This document shows, in pieces, positions 53,336 to 63,958 of a DNA stretch of 64,000 nt. Position 1 is the stretch's first letter, and every line of letters starts with the position of its first letter. The notes under the pieces are model-generated. The model was given only the letters and a program-made list of their open reading frames with translations. It searched no databases and was not told where the DNA came from. The position numbers and the translations under genes are program-made. The stretch comes from Heligmosomoides polygyrus polygyrus (Eukaryota > Nematoda > Chromadorea > Rhabditida > Heligmosomidae): the NCBI GenBank assembly GCA_947396885.1, contig OX377203.1, forward strand, positions 1,984,001 to 2,048,000, written 5' to 3'.

Positions 53336-53339
53336 ATAA

Positions 53340-53735
53340 TAAATACAAAATAAGTGAATAATATTTAAAAACTCTTGGACGGGGTTTTAAGAAGAAACGG
53401 CTCTCCTTTTTGAACAAACATAAAGTTCCTGTTTCTTGGTTAAAGCAATGTCTTTCGATCACTCTGAATTGCTCTGATGCATTGAACTGCTTCTGTGAAA
53501 AGGATGTACCGCGCACTTGTCCAGAGCATTGCGGTGTTTATTTGGTTGATAGCTTAAAGTCTGCCGTTTACATGAAGCTGCGCAGTTGATAATGGTGGCA
53601 TGTTTTTTTCAGTTGTGATTGATTTTACAGTTTTTGATCTACACGCATGGAAACAGTATTTACACCATTACTCCTGAAGGCAATACGATGCAGAGGTCGA
53701 ACGCACGGTGCACTGGCTCGATATAACACTCCTCC
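53340..53735. repeat. Foldback-family centre and flanks
   Basis: GATGTACCGCGCACTTGTCC with TATTTGGTTGATAG (53507-53553) faces TACACCATTACTCCTGAAGG and GAACGCACGGTGCACTGG (53662-53716). Confidence 0.5.
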
Positions 53736-54200
53736 AAACTCTCTGCTTTCCAGAACTTTAGCATAAGTTTTAAAACGACGATTAAGATTAATTGACAAGA
53801 ATTTTGCACGCCTCTGACCCGTGTGGCCATTTTTTCTTTAGGACGCGTTGCGAAGGTGAATACTTGGTGTGCTTTTTTTCAAAAAATGTGACAATAATCA
53901 TCTATTTAAACTCTAGAAATTTTAAAAAATGCCCAGCGGGAAGTAATCATGAAACGGTGGCAAACCTTAAAATTGCCTCCACAGCATTCCATAGATGTAG
54001 ATTCCAAAAGGAGTGAGTTAACGCCATCCGCCAGCCAGCGCCAAAAACGCATTCTAATGCGACGCTATCCGCCCCTGGACGACGACGACCGCCCGCGGTG
54101 CACCTTCCGTCCAAGGACGTCCCGCGGATGCTCCCGCTGGAGTATATAATAGGCCTAACTCTGACACAGAGCCCATACAGTTCTAACGATAAGAGGACTC
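53736..54200. other. No recognisable gene
   Basis: No assigned feature. A TATATAATAG box-like sequence at 54144 is not supported by a gene. Confidence 0.35.
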
Positions 54201-54235
54201 GTATATAGCGCTGCTGGACATAATGATAGATCCAC

Positions 54236-54418
54236 TCAAATTTTTTGTGTTTTTCTTGTTTTTCTAGGAATTGTGAGCCGCTTCTGAGCTGCTTGGTTTT
54301 CTTCCTGTGGCTTCGTAGCACTGTACACATCTGGATTGTTCACATACGAGTTGACAACATGATGGGAATGGTCCATTTTCTTAGCAATGCCACGGTTGCT
54401 CATGCCGCAGCTGTCCAT
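54236..54418 (-). pseudogene. Tc1/Tc3-type transposase HTH fragment
   Basis: The frame reads MDSCGMSNRGIAKKMDHSHH and then VVNSYVNNPDVYSATKPQEE. The pattern GxSNRxIAxxxxxSxxVVxxYxxNPxxY is the first helix-turn-helix of Tc3-like transposases. Nothing of the catalytic domain is left. Confidence 0.75.
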
Positions 54419-54479
54419 GTCATTAATAGAGCCCCATCCGGTATCATAGGTGGGTGCTGACAGACGTCGAGGATATCGT

Positions 54480-54605
54480 GGATGTTACGTGCCGTCAAAC
54501 ACCACCGGTGGTGTAAGGCGAACATCCAACATCGCTGCCCAGGAAGCAGAAGATGCGGGTTCGAGTCCCACCCACCTGTTGAGTTTTGATCGCAACAAAA
54601 CATCC
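54480..54605 (+). mobile_element. SINE family D
   Basis: CACCGGTGGTGTAAGGCGAA as a weak box A, GCGGGTTCGAGTCCCACCCA as a perfect box B, then GAGTTTTGATCGCAACAAAA. Confidence 0.7.
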
Positions 54606-54643
54606 TGTAACAACATTAATAGAGCCTTTCTCGAAATCCGAAA

Positions 54644-54778
54644 GCCCTAGTTTATACTTGTGCCGCTACGCGGCGGGGCACTACGATCGCCGTAGATATC
54701 GATTTTTCACGCCGCCCGGTCAATATCTGTCTCGATCATCGTGCCGCGCCGCGCAGCGGCGCAAGTCTAAACTAGGGC
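54644..54778. mobile_element. PIF/Harbinger-like palindromic MITE, copy 3
   Basis: 135 bp. GCCCTAGTTTATACTTGTGC faces GCCCTAGTTTAGACTTGCGC on the other strand, and CGCTACGCGGCG faces CGCCGCGCAGCG. AAA is found on both sides. Confidence 0.75.
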
Positions 54779-55093
54779 AAAAGCGAGTTCTTCTATCCAT
54801 CACCAATGGAGGATGAACACGACAAGTGCAGTAATGCAGTTCGGCGTAAGAAGCACTCAGAAGCGAGTTTGGCTTCTTATTACTGAGTGGATCTATCACT
54901 ATGGCCAGCCGCGAAATGCTGTATTCGTTAAAAGTGGAATGTTTCTGGAAATTCGCCACTTCACGAGGCCAGTTCTTGTTGTCATTTTTATCTTTGTCAA
55001 TGCCCCTACTACTGTACGGAAGATACTCACGAGGCTTTTGCAGGTTTTGAAAAATTAAACTTTCGAGTGGATCTTTCATTATGTCCAGCAGTG

Positions 55094-55440
55094 TAGGCGT
55101 GCGGTGGTTCGAAAGCGTTTTTACAGTTTGATGTAGCCGCATAAGTTCAGGGTTAGGCTACTTCCAAGCAGGCTTACCCAAAGATGAGGTGAACACGTAG
55201 CCTAGCCGTTCGCAGGACGCGCCTCGGACCACATAATTGACGAGATTCGAATAAATTTGCAGCTGCGCCAACGCCTCCTTATCCTCAGGAGGTTACTCGA
55301 CAAGAACCTGGTTCCGATCCGCTGTTATTCGATCGAGCCTGAAGTGGCAGGTTGCCTTTCGTGGCTATTAGTAGGTGGGGCTGAAGGATGCCGTCGCTTC
55401 AGTGTCTTCAACTTTTCGCAGTTTTGATGTGTTTTATCGT
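55094..55440. other. No recognisable feature
   Basis: Nothing assigned. Confidence 0.4.
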
Positions 55441-55442
55441 AT

Positions 55443-55735
55443 GGGCGCGTGGAGCGCAGTCGGAGGAGGCGCCGGCTGTCGCGTGCACCCAGTATCGGGT
55501 TCCTGGTTCGGAATCCCGCCCAGGCCAATCATTTATTCCATCCTTCCTTTTTCGGTGAATTAGTACCAGACTTGTCTGGGAAGGATAAAGCGCTGACTTG
55601 TTCACCGGCTGGCCACCGCAAGTCATTGCATGGCCAAATACGCATTCAAGTCGCCTCCGCGACATCCCGCAGAAGTAGAATGCGTGGCGCATTGCCAAAG
55701 GGATTGAATAACGCCGTCCTACATCCTTAAATAAA
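55443..55735 (+). mobile_element. Full-length SINE (family A)
   Basis: The head GGGCGCGTGGAGCGCAGTCG is followed by box B in GGGTTCCTGGTTCGGAATCC and the tail TTGAATAACGCCGTCCTACA. No exact target duplication was found. Confidence 0.9.
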
Positions 55736-55989
55736 AAGTACGAAGTGCTTCTTAGGTTGGAAATATGTATGTGGAGGTCAAACATGAAAAATAGCCTATT
55801 TTTTATTTACGTTAATTCCATATAACTTTTAAAAGTTCTACGCCACGCTGCTTTATAATTTCTGACTCATTTGTACCATTTTCCCAGAAAACTGAAAAAT
55901 TTTTGCTCAAAATGGCCAGAAAATCAGAAAACAAAAGCTCCGCCTACCCTGGTGTAGATCTTTCCACGAAATTTCGTTCTGCTGTTCGA

Positions 55990-56275
55990 TAGAGAGTGCG
56001 GTGAAGAAGTCGGAGGAGGCGCCGATTGCCGTCGTGTGCTAACCAAGCGTTCTTGGTTCGGGTGCCGCCCAAGCCAACGACCTCATCCATTCCTTCATTG
56101 TCGGTGTCTAAGCACCAGAGTTGTCCAGGAAGCCTGAAACGCTAACTTGTCCATAGACTGGCCACGTGGGCCAAATACGCATTCAGATTGCATCCACGAT
56201 ATCCCGCAAAAGTAGAACGCGTGGCGCAATCTGCATCGAGATTGAAAGACGCTGTCCTTTGCCCATTATCTTTAT
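55990..56275 (+). mobile_element. Diverged SINE (family A)
   Basis: GAGTGCGGTGAAGAAGTCGG, TTCTTGGTTCGGGTGCCGCC, CAGAGTTGTCCAGGAAGCCT, GGCCAAATACGCATTCAGAT, GAACGCGTGGCGCAATCTGC and GACGCTGTCCTTTGCCCA follow SINE order. Confidence 0.8.
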
Positions 56276-56814
56276 GGTTTTTGCACATTTACTTTTTAAC
56301 AAAAAGTAGGCGTGTACCTCGATATCAGCTGAGGGTGTTTAAAGGCTCTCTTGGTCTGCGCAAAATCGAAATAAATAATTTGTTTACGCTTTTGATTTCG
56401 CTTAAATAGTCCTGTTATTTGAGTTAAGGTAGCGGAACGTTTGAGCTTGGGGGAAGGGTTCTACTTTTGCCATGACTTTTGCTTCGATTTGTGAATAAGC
56501 GGATCTAGAAATAATAAAATATTTTAAAAAATTCAAAAATAAAGTATTTAAAAATAAAAATGAAACATATAAAATAAATGATAAATTAAATTAAATTAAA
56601 TTAAAATCCCTGTTTTTTTATCTCAACATATGTTTTTGTTTACTTTAGTTGTCACCTTTTCGTTGAATATTATAGTAAGAAGTGCGAGAAACTGGAAATT
56701 AAGAAAGTAAGAAATAAATAAATAAACAAATAAATAAATAAAGTCTATAAGTCAATAAACTAAGAAAATGCGAAAAAAAGAAATGTCCTTTTTTAATTTG
56801 AACAACCCTAGAGT
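56276..56814. repeat. AT-rich stretch
   Basis: AAAT/AATTAAATT repeats at 56510-56600 and 56700-56760, with no gene. Confidence 0.6.
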
Positions 56815-56990
56815 TAAAGATTGAAGGGTTTAATCAATCTATTGTGGGATGCGCCATGCATTCCACTTCTACGGAACGGGGCAAAAACTCTGAACAGCAT
56901 CCAGCCATAGAAACTGATGTGGCAATTTTTCCAAACCAGTCTGTTGCCATGAGGTGAGCGAACGCGAAAGAAGGCAGACCTTGGTTAACT
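56815..56990 (-). mobile_element. SINE with family C body
   Basis: GAAGGGTTTAATCAATCTAT and GGGATGCGCCATGCATTCCA with CTTCTACGGAA match the reversed tail of the 35.8-kb copy. The following body (GTCTGTTGCCATGAGGTGAG) differs from family A. Confidence 0.6.
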
Positions 56991-57041
56991 TATACGTGAA
57001 GTAGAAGAAAGTCCGAAGAGATGACGAATAAACGCCTCGGA

Positions 57042-57590
57042 TCTATCCTAGACGGGAGGGGCAACTCTATGGTGAGAGTTGACCTCGCGCTGTCATCCCA
57101 CATCTCCACCTCATCCGGGCCCAGATTCAGCAACGCGCATACCCATGGGTATGCTGGGTATAGGGGGTAGACATACCCACGATGTGGACATACCCACGAT
57201 TCATGATAAACGTTACCCGCCAAATCGTGGGTATATCAGTGGGTAGAGAAAACCCGCCGATCGTCGTGGGTTCATTCGTGTGCCAGCGACTCTTTTGCGC
57301 CCCACTGACAAAATGGCGCTCCAGCGAGATCATCTGTTTTTGCGAATGGCCTAGTTCTACCTTACCCTTGATTCCTTTCTGATCGTAGTTACTACCCATT
57401 GCTGGTAATGGGTATGATTCCCTTACGGTATCTCTACCAATGCCCATTGCTTGATGAATTCGGGCCCCGAATTTGCCCAATAGCAGTCACTATAGTGGGG
57501 CAGTAGGTGAAGCCCTCGAACAAGTTCCATGGAGGGGATAGCAAGTCAGAACACCATGTGCCCCCCTTCGCCCAGGATTGATCCATCGCC
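57042..57590. mobile_element. MITE-2 copy enlarged by a nested MITE
   Basis: The left end GGATCTATCCTAGACGGGAG and the right end (other strand) GGATCAATCCTGGGCGAAGG are MITE-2 ends. Between them, about 57115-57475 is bounded by GGGCCCAGATTCAGCAACGC and, on the other strand, GGGCCCGAATTCATCAAGCA. That inner element is filled with CATACCCACGA- and GTGGGTA-type short repeats. Confidence 0.7.
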
Positions 57591-57645
57591 TCAACTGTTC
57601 TGCAGGTTAAACGACGTTAGACTAATGGTAAGTTACCTTTACGAA

Positions 57646-57815
57646 ACCTGGGTCCAGATTCACCAACGATACCGCCGGCATCATCTCACCGCGGATTCGC
57701 CATACTGGCTTCTAACCGGAAACCTATCGCAGCGTGTGATTCATACCGCATGTTGATGAATCGCGGTATCCGGATGTTTAGCGGTACTTCTTTGTGAATC
57801 TGACCCCGGAAATTT
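57646..57815. mobile_element. MITE with GGGTCAGATTCAC-type ends
   Basis: The left end GGGTCCAGATTCACCAACGA matches the right end on the other strand (GGGTCAGATTCACAAAGAAG). About 168 bp. The ends resemble those of the nested element at 57115-57475. Confidence 0.7.
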
Positions 57816-58730
57816 CCTTGATCGACAGTCGGTACTACTGTGCCCCATCTAGCCATTTGAGCATTCCAATTTTTGGTGCTAGGGTTCAGGATATCCCACT
57901 TTTATCACGGATCGAGGGGCAAGCCAGTGCTACCTACGTAGTTCGCAGGTGTTCGAAAATTATGTTACAGCATACGAACTAGGAGGCGATGGAAAGGTGG
58001 GCGAAGAGCCAGATGTTCTCTCCATCACATTCATCTTTTTGAAACGATCGGATTTTTAGCGGAGCCGCGACGATTCGCCGTCCAGTTTCCCCATAAACTT
58101 TCTGGCTGCGGAGAAAACGCCGGAATTTCCTTTTCCCTTCTGTCTATCAATGACCCTGGGCCATGGCCCAAGCACATGTTACAGCAGTGGTGGTGGTAGA
58201 AAGACCTTGGAAGAAATCTTGGAATGGAAGGCCTCGAACCTGGGGAAGTGGAAGGTACGAGGGATTGCGCCGTGCTTGTTGCACCTTTGGATGCCTTCCA
58301 GCGCTCCGAATAGCGTACAAGACTCTCAGTTAGTCTTTGAAAATAAAACATTACTAGGCGTGTGTTCTGTTTTTTTCTTCTTCAAATAAACAGCGAAGCA
58401 GCCATTATTTGGTTCTATTCGGCTTCTTGCCCAGTTGGGTGGAAGGGGCGTGGCAAGAGGGGCGCTAACGCCAACCAGAGCACAGGCTGCACTAGAAATG
58501 AACACGAGGGGCGCTGGTCGCAGTAGTTGCCGACACCCACGTGTTCCAGGAATTGATTCTAGCTAAGCTCAGTTTCCTACCATGGAAACTGATCACAAGA
58601 TTTTCTCCCTTACGAGGTCACTGAACTCGAATTAGTTCTTTCTGGCAAAACAATGACTGAATGATCAAATTTTTCTGTATTTTTTAAACTAAATGTATAA
58701 GGAATAAGGGATGGTTTTCAAGAATTGCGT
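57816..58730. other. No recognisable gene
   Basis: The ORFs 57794-57982 (+) and 58031-58351 (-) carry no recognised motif. Confidence 0.35.
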
Positions 58731-58734
58731 ATGA

Positions 58735-58828
58735 CGCCCGTGTTTCAGAAGCCATCGCGGGCAATTGGGAAAAGTTTTTTCGGGTTCGAGTCCCGCCCGG
58801 CGCAAGAGTTTTGATCGCAACTAACTAA
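58735..58828 (+). mobile_element. SINE family D
   Basis: CGGGTTCGAGTCCCGCCCGG is a perfect box B region, followed by CGCAAGAGTTTTGATCGCAA. Box A is not clear. Confidence 0.65.
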
Positions 58829-58829
58829 C

Positions 58830-59036
58830 AATAAAGGATGGCGCTTATCAATTCCTTTATGAGATGCGCCATGTCTTCTACTTTTTCTGGATATCGAGCA
58901 GCAAATTTTGAATGCGCCGTTGCGCGGAGCAATGACATAGAAGGTTTGGCTGGTGTGAGCGGGATCTGAACCAAGAGCTCTCGACTTGGGTGCAAACCAC
59001 AGCCTGTGCCTTTTGCGACTGCGCTCTCCCAAGCAT
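58830..59036 (-). mobile_element. Diverged SINE, shortened
   Basis: In reverse: AATAAAGGATGGCGCTTATC, GATGCGCCATGTCTTCTACT, GGTTTGGCTGGTGTGAGCGG, GATCTGAACCAAGAGCTCTC, TTTTGCGACTGCGCTCTCCC. The centre is missing. Confidence 0.75.
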
Positions 59037-59039
59037 CCT

Positions 59040-59243
59040 TGCGTGTAAATAAATAAATAAACAAATAAATAAATACAACTGAAATATTTACACCTTCATA
59101 CCATTTGTCATAATTCTATTTGATTGCTTTTCTTCGTCGCATTTATGCTGCATAAATAAATAAATACAATTGAAATATTTACATTTTCATACCAGTTGTC
59201 ATAATTCCATTTGATTGCTTTTGTTCATCGCATTTATGCTGCG

Positions 59244-59274
<31 letters not shown>

Positions 59275-59469
59275 ATAGAAATTAAATATTTACATTTTCA
59301 TACTAGTTGTCATAATCTTATTTGATTGCTTTTCTTTATCGCATTTATGCCGCGTAAATAAATGAATAAATAAATAAATAAATAAATAAATACAATTGAA
59401 ATATTTACATCTTCATACCAGTTGTCACAATCTCATTTGATTGCTTTTCTTCATCGCATTTATGCTGCG

Positions 59470-59508
<39 letters not shown>

Positions 59509-60245
59509 ATACAATTGAAATATTTACACCTTCATACCAGTTGTCATAATTCCATTGATTGCTTTTATTCATCGCATTTATGCTGCATAAATGAATAAAT
59601 TAGCACGTTTTCAAAGTGGGTTCTTACAACGCAGCCTTATTTTTATATTAACATCTTGAAATTTTTATATTTTTATAATAGTTTTTATATTTTGATATGG
59701 ACTTACAATGTTGTTGTTTTTCATCGCATAAATATTTACATGTTATATAAATAAATAAATAAATGAATTAGCGTATTTTCAAGGCGGATTTATACAACGA
59801 TCTTTATATTAACATTTCACAATTTTTATATTTTTATAGTATTATAGTTTTATATTTTTATATTGATCGTATATCGTTATTGTTTTCATCTCATAGATAT
59901 TTACATGATACACGAATAAATCAATAAATAATTGAAGTAGTGTGCTTTCGAAGTGGCGTCGAACAACCTATCCCATTTTTTCTCTAACGCTTCAAAATGT
60001 TTAAGCTTTTTTTTCTGGTTATGTCATTTTACAGTGATTATATTTTTTTCTGTTTTTTAAAGCATGTATACTACTAAATAGACACATAAATAATTATGCT
60101 ATCGAAATGACTATACAACGTACCCTTTCTTTTGTATTTAGAAAGTTTCACACGTTCACACTAGCTCATATATTTTCAAATTGACTTTTTTTTTTACTTT
60201 TTTCATCGTATGCATAGTCACACGACACGTAAATGACTATAAATT
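59040..60245 (+). repeat. Tandem array with a young and an old section
   Basis: From 59047 to 59600 five units of about 92-117 bp repeat: (TAAA)n, TACAATTGAAATATTTACA, TTTCATACCAGTTGTCATAA, TTTGATTGCTTTT and CATCGCATTTATGCTGCGTAAA. From about 59600 to 60240 the units become longer (150-175 bp) and more diverged (GAATTAGCGTATTTTCAAGG, ATACAACG, TTCATCGCATA and ACACGTAAAT are kept). The array thus fades from left to right. Length changes are mainly in the AAAT part. Confidence 0.85.
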
Positions 60246-60608
60246 CGCCTAGTTGCACTTCCATCGCGTTGGAGCGCCAGATGGGAGGTTTCGGTCACCT
60301 TTACCAGAGAGGTGGCCTTCATAGCGTATATGTAGAAGCGGTGAAACGGGAATTATTTTGTGTTTTTCGCAGATTTTTGAGGAGGCGAAGGTGTGAAACG
60401 GCAGCATTGAAAGTAACGTTACAAGAGCGCCACAGATTAAAAGAAATTTAAGTTCCGAAGAATCATTGGATAGGAAACTGCATAGAGTTAAGAGAGATTT
60501 CCGAACGTTTTCGCCGTTTTCGACTCCTAAATTCGAGTGATCAACTCGGTTCTTTCAGAGCTGAGCCACTTTTATTAAGGCCAAAAACCATTACATTTGG
60601 CGGTTCAT

Positions 60609-60794
60609 TTCGAGAATGTGGACAGCATTGGGACATACGAACACGTCAGTTAATCATAACCAATCAGCGCTGACTGAACGTTCGCCAGTCAATAAGGGTG
60701 GTGGCCTTACACCCGCTGTTCGAGCGATGCTCCTATTCGACGCGACCGATTGACTGGCTCCTCTCCACCCACCAATGCTGTCCACATTCGCGAC
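60609..60794. mobile_element. MITE-1 copy with both ends
   Basis: TTCGAGAATGTGGACAGCAT at the left and, on the other strand, GTCGCGAATGTGGACAGCAT at the right. The 186-bp element is the clearest of the family and is absent from the duplicated segment at 62.2-63.2 kb. Confidence 0.85.
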
Positions 60795-60999
60795 TCAGAC
60801 CTAAGAGTGCTACAAAGGTTAGAAAGAAAGCTCTGAAGAACCCCTAGCTAGAAAACTGGGTAGAGTCCAAGAAATATTGCCGAAGGTATCCGCCGTTTAA
60901 TTCGAAATGATCATAATTTTGTTTAACGATAATGGAACAGGAGAATTAAAGAATTTTCGAAGGAAATCGTATTAAATGTTCTTGGACAAAAAATAAGGA

Positions 61000-61187
61000 T
61001 CTATCCTAGTCGGGAGGGAGAGCGCTACTGTAAAGGTTGTGTCCTGCATCCCACGACCGACATCACATTCTCCGAATCTGTTGAGAGCGATCGTATCGCT
61101 TGCTGGTAGCTAATGTTCTGGGACAAATTCAAGAGACGAAATGGAGGGCTCAAACACTACATGTCACCCTCCGACTAAGATTGATCC
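61000..61187. mobile_element. MITE-2 copy
   Basis: The left end is GGATCTATCCTAGTCGGGAG and the right end (other strand) TGGATCAATCTTAGTCGGAG. About 188 bp, inserted in copy 1 of the segmental duplication. Confidence 0.8.
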
Positions 61188-61462
61188 ATAAATCACTCCA
61201 ATCCCTTTGTGGAGTCTCTACTCTATTTCGGACGAAGCGCTTTTTTCCTTGAAAGGTGTCAGGTTTGATTTTGAAAGTGTCAAGCTTGCTTAAAGGCGTG
61301 TTCAATTTGGTTGGAAAGTGTCCTGCTTGCTTTGAAAGGTGGCCAGTTAGACGTGAAAGTGGTACAGATTCTCCGAGATTAAGGACGTGAAGCTTCATGA
61401 CACGAAAGTCGAGCTTTTCTGCCGTCAGTTAACGTCGATTAAGCTCCCCAATCTTTTAAGGG

Positions 61463-62149
61463 TTGTAATTTATTGATTTATTGAATTGCGGTCGGATATA
61501 TCCGATTTGAATAATCCCAAAATCCGAGGTCCGGCCTCAAAATCTTCCAAAAATTCGAAGTCCTTGAAATTGCCGTTGTCTGAAGCATGCATTTATCATC
61601 GAAGATTTCCGATGGGATCCTATGCCGAATGCCAAATTTTCGGATATTCGATTGGTCATACCGGTTCGATTCATTCAAAAATCCAAACTCCGCAAAATCA
61701 TCTTTATCTGAGCCATCCAAAAATTCAGGCCATTTGCAGTAATCGGAATGAGCCAATTATTCGAAGATTTTCGATCTTTTCAGTCGTGCATACAAAGGTG
61801 GGACGATGGAAAGTTTCGTTCCGACCTAGTAGAAGCGTAGATGTCTCACGTTAGCAAAATAATGCTATCCCTGCCCATAAGCTCATATTCAGAAGCCCGA
61901 ATTGAAGGCTACTGCATGGTATAACCACACGAAACAAAATCCTATTTTGCGCTCGTTCTGAGAGCTGTTTTCTGTGGAAAAATTCATTGCTTAACTCAGA
62001 AGTCAACAGGCTCTGCTCCGACAGGAGACTGACGCATGCATCTACATCGATGGGCATCTCCGGCGATGAATCATTGTATAGGCCGAGTACGAATAGAGTC
62101 AGAGTGGAAGTCGAATGCACGGCGTATACTAGGACATGATCAACGATAT
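61463..62149. other. Unassigned, with ORFs on both strands
   Basis: A 92-codon minus ORF (61756-61478, start MAHSDYCKWPEFLDGSDKDD) and a 122-codon plus ORF (61486-61854) overlap. Recurrent ATTCGAA, TTTTCGGATATTCGA and AAAATCC words suggest a degenerate short repeat more than a gene. No family is recognised. Confidence 0.3.
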
Positions 62150-63262
62150 GGAGCACCAGATGCGGAGGTTCGGTTACAGTTTATCAAAGAAGCGCCTTCA
62201 TAGCGTATATGTAGAGGCGGCGAAACGGCAATTATTTTGTCGCTCTCGAAGAACTTTGGGGAGGCGAAGGGATGAAATGGGCTGATTTGAGCTTTGGGCG
62301 GCTGAAGAAGGGTTCAACGGGGAAGGACGTTCTAAGCGCACACGAAAGTTGAAAAAAAAGTTATGAAGAATCACAAGCTAGAAAGCTACATAGGGTCCAA
62401 GAAATATTGCCGAAGGTTTTCGCCATTTAAATATTTGTTCTTAAACTTCACTGTTAATGGAGCGGACGAATTAAAAAAAATTAAAGAAGATCATAGTACA
62501 TTTTCTTGGAGAAAAATTTACTCTAATCCCTTAGTAGGGTCTCCACTTTATTTCGAACGGCGCTCTTTTTGGTTTTGAAGATCTAGGTTTGATTGTAAAA
62601 GAGTTAAACTTGCTTAGAAACGTGTACGATTTAGTTGGAAGGTGTGCGGTTCGGCTTGAAAAGTTTCCGATTTCAGAACAGAACGAACATTTATTGAACT
62701 AAAAGTGATACAAAATCAGTTCTGCACAAAAGATTACATCAAAAGTTGGCTTTTTAAGTTATAGCAAAAGTGATTTCGTCGAAGATTTAGGTAATGTGGA
62801 CAGATCTCATTTCTCAAGGCGATTTAGTATTCCACTCGCTGAAAAAGATACCATATATTCAAATAAACAAAATGCTGTCTATTCTAACAAAACAATATTA
62901 AGCAGTTAATTTTACAAATGTCCTTTCCGTTCAGGAAAATTTTCTAACTTGTAGTTTTGTGTGTTTTGGTGAAGAATCGAGGAAGGATGCAGTAAGCTCA
63001 TTCTGGATTTTCACGACGTGTTCGAAAAAATGATGCTTGAGATGCCTTTGAGCGTGGTTTTTTGGTTAGATTCTAAGACTGTGCCCCCTGGTGTCCCGCT
63101 GAATGAGGAAAAAGTGAAGATTTTTATCAACATACAAGTGGCCATTTACAATTTGACGTGAAAGTGACACAGATTTTCCGAGATTCAAACCGCGGAAGCT
63201 TCATGTCACGAAAACTAAGCTTTTCGACCGTCACTTAACTTAGGTTAAGCTACTCAATTTTT
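62150..63262 (+). repeat. Segmental duplication, copy 2
   Basis: The blocks match copy 1 in the same order, including CTTCATAGCGTATATGTAGA, GTCCAAGAAATATTGCCGAA, CCCTTAGTAGGGTCTCCACT and TTTCCGAGATT with GAAGCTTCATGTCACGAAA. It lacks the two MITEs but has extra sequence at 62690-63110. Confidence 0.75.
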
Positions 63263-63664
63263 AAGAGTACCCTCTTTTCGTGTATTATATACCCTATATA
63301 CCCATAGTACCCTATATTTTTTGTTTTTTAAACCACACGTTTTTCTTTTCAAAAATCGCTTTCCGGTCGTGAACTAAAATACGCGGGCTATTCCTGCTCG
63401 TCAAAAAGCATTTTTTGTGGCATTGAGATTTGAGGTATTTTTATAATTTATTTTTATTTTTTTTATAATTTGAGGTACCAAAATTTAAGGTATTAAAAGG
63501 TGTGCTACTAAGCCATCTCCTTCTATGCCAAAAAGAAAGGGGTTCACTTAGACTGTGCGCTTCGATCTGAGTCTTCGACAGATACGAGTGCCAACGGCAA
63601 CCTCACAATTTTTATTTAGTAGAAAAACGAACACTTCTTACAAGAATAAGTGCATGTTATAAAA
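63263..63664. other. No recognisable feature
   Basis: A TATATACCC(T/A) short repeat lies at 63285-63315. The rest is AT-rich. Confidence 0.4.
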
Positions 63665-63669
63665 AATTG

Positions 63670-63958
63670 GGGCGTGTGGAGCGCAGCCGGAGGAGGCGCC
63701 GGCTGTCGCGTGCACCCGATACCTGGTTCATGGTTCGGATTTCCCTCCCAGGCCAACCAAGCCTTCCATCTCTCCGAGGTCGATGAATTGGTAGCAGACT
63801 TGTCTGGGAAGGATAGAGCGCTGACTTGTCCATCGGCTGGCCACCGCAAGTCATTGTATGGGCAAATACGCATTCAAATCGCCTCCATGACATCCCGTAG
63901 AAGTAGAATGCGTGGCGCATCCCAAAGGGGATTGAATAACGCCGTCCTTTATCTTATA
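63670..63958 (+). mobile_element. Full-length SINE (family A)
   Basis: The head GGGCGTGTGGAGCGCAGCCG is followed by the box B area TGGTTCATGGTTCGGATTTC and the tail TTGAATAACGCCGTCCTTTA. The flanks TTATAAAAAAT (63656) and TTATGAAAAAT (63960) agree at 10 of 11 bases and are a likely target duplication. Confidence 0.9.

Larger units (their letters stand above)
54208..55093 (-). mobile_element. Tc3-like element with nested SINE and MITE
   Basis: The left end GCTGCTGGACATAATGATAG with ATCCACTC matches the right end on the other strand (CACTGCTGGACATAATGAAA, GATCCACTC). TA borders both ends. A transposase HTH fragment lies near the left end on the minus strand. A family D SINE (54480-54605) and a Harbinger-like MITE (54644-54778) sit inside. 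A further end-like piece (GAGTGGATCTATCACTATGG) occurs at 54889. Confidence 0.75.
60250..61462 (+). repeat. Segmental duplication, copy 1
   Basis: It shares a series of blocks with 62150-63260 at an offset of about 1.5-1.9 kb. These are CTTCATAGCGTATATGTAGA, GTCCAAGAAATATTGCCGAA, the CTTTGTGGAGTCTCTACT-type block, and AGATTCTCCGAGATT with GAAGCTTCATGACACGAAA. It contains a MITE-1 (60609-60794) and a MITE-2 (61000-61187) that the other copy lacks. Confidence 0.75.
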
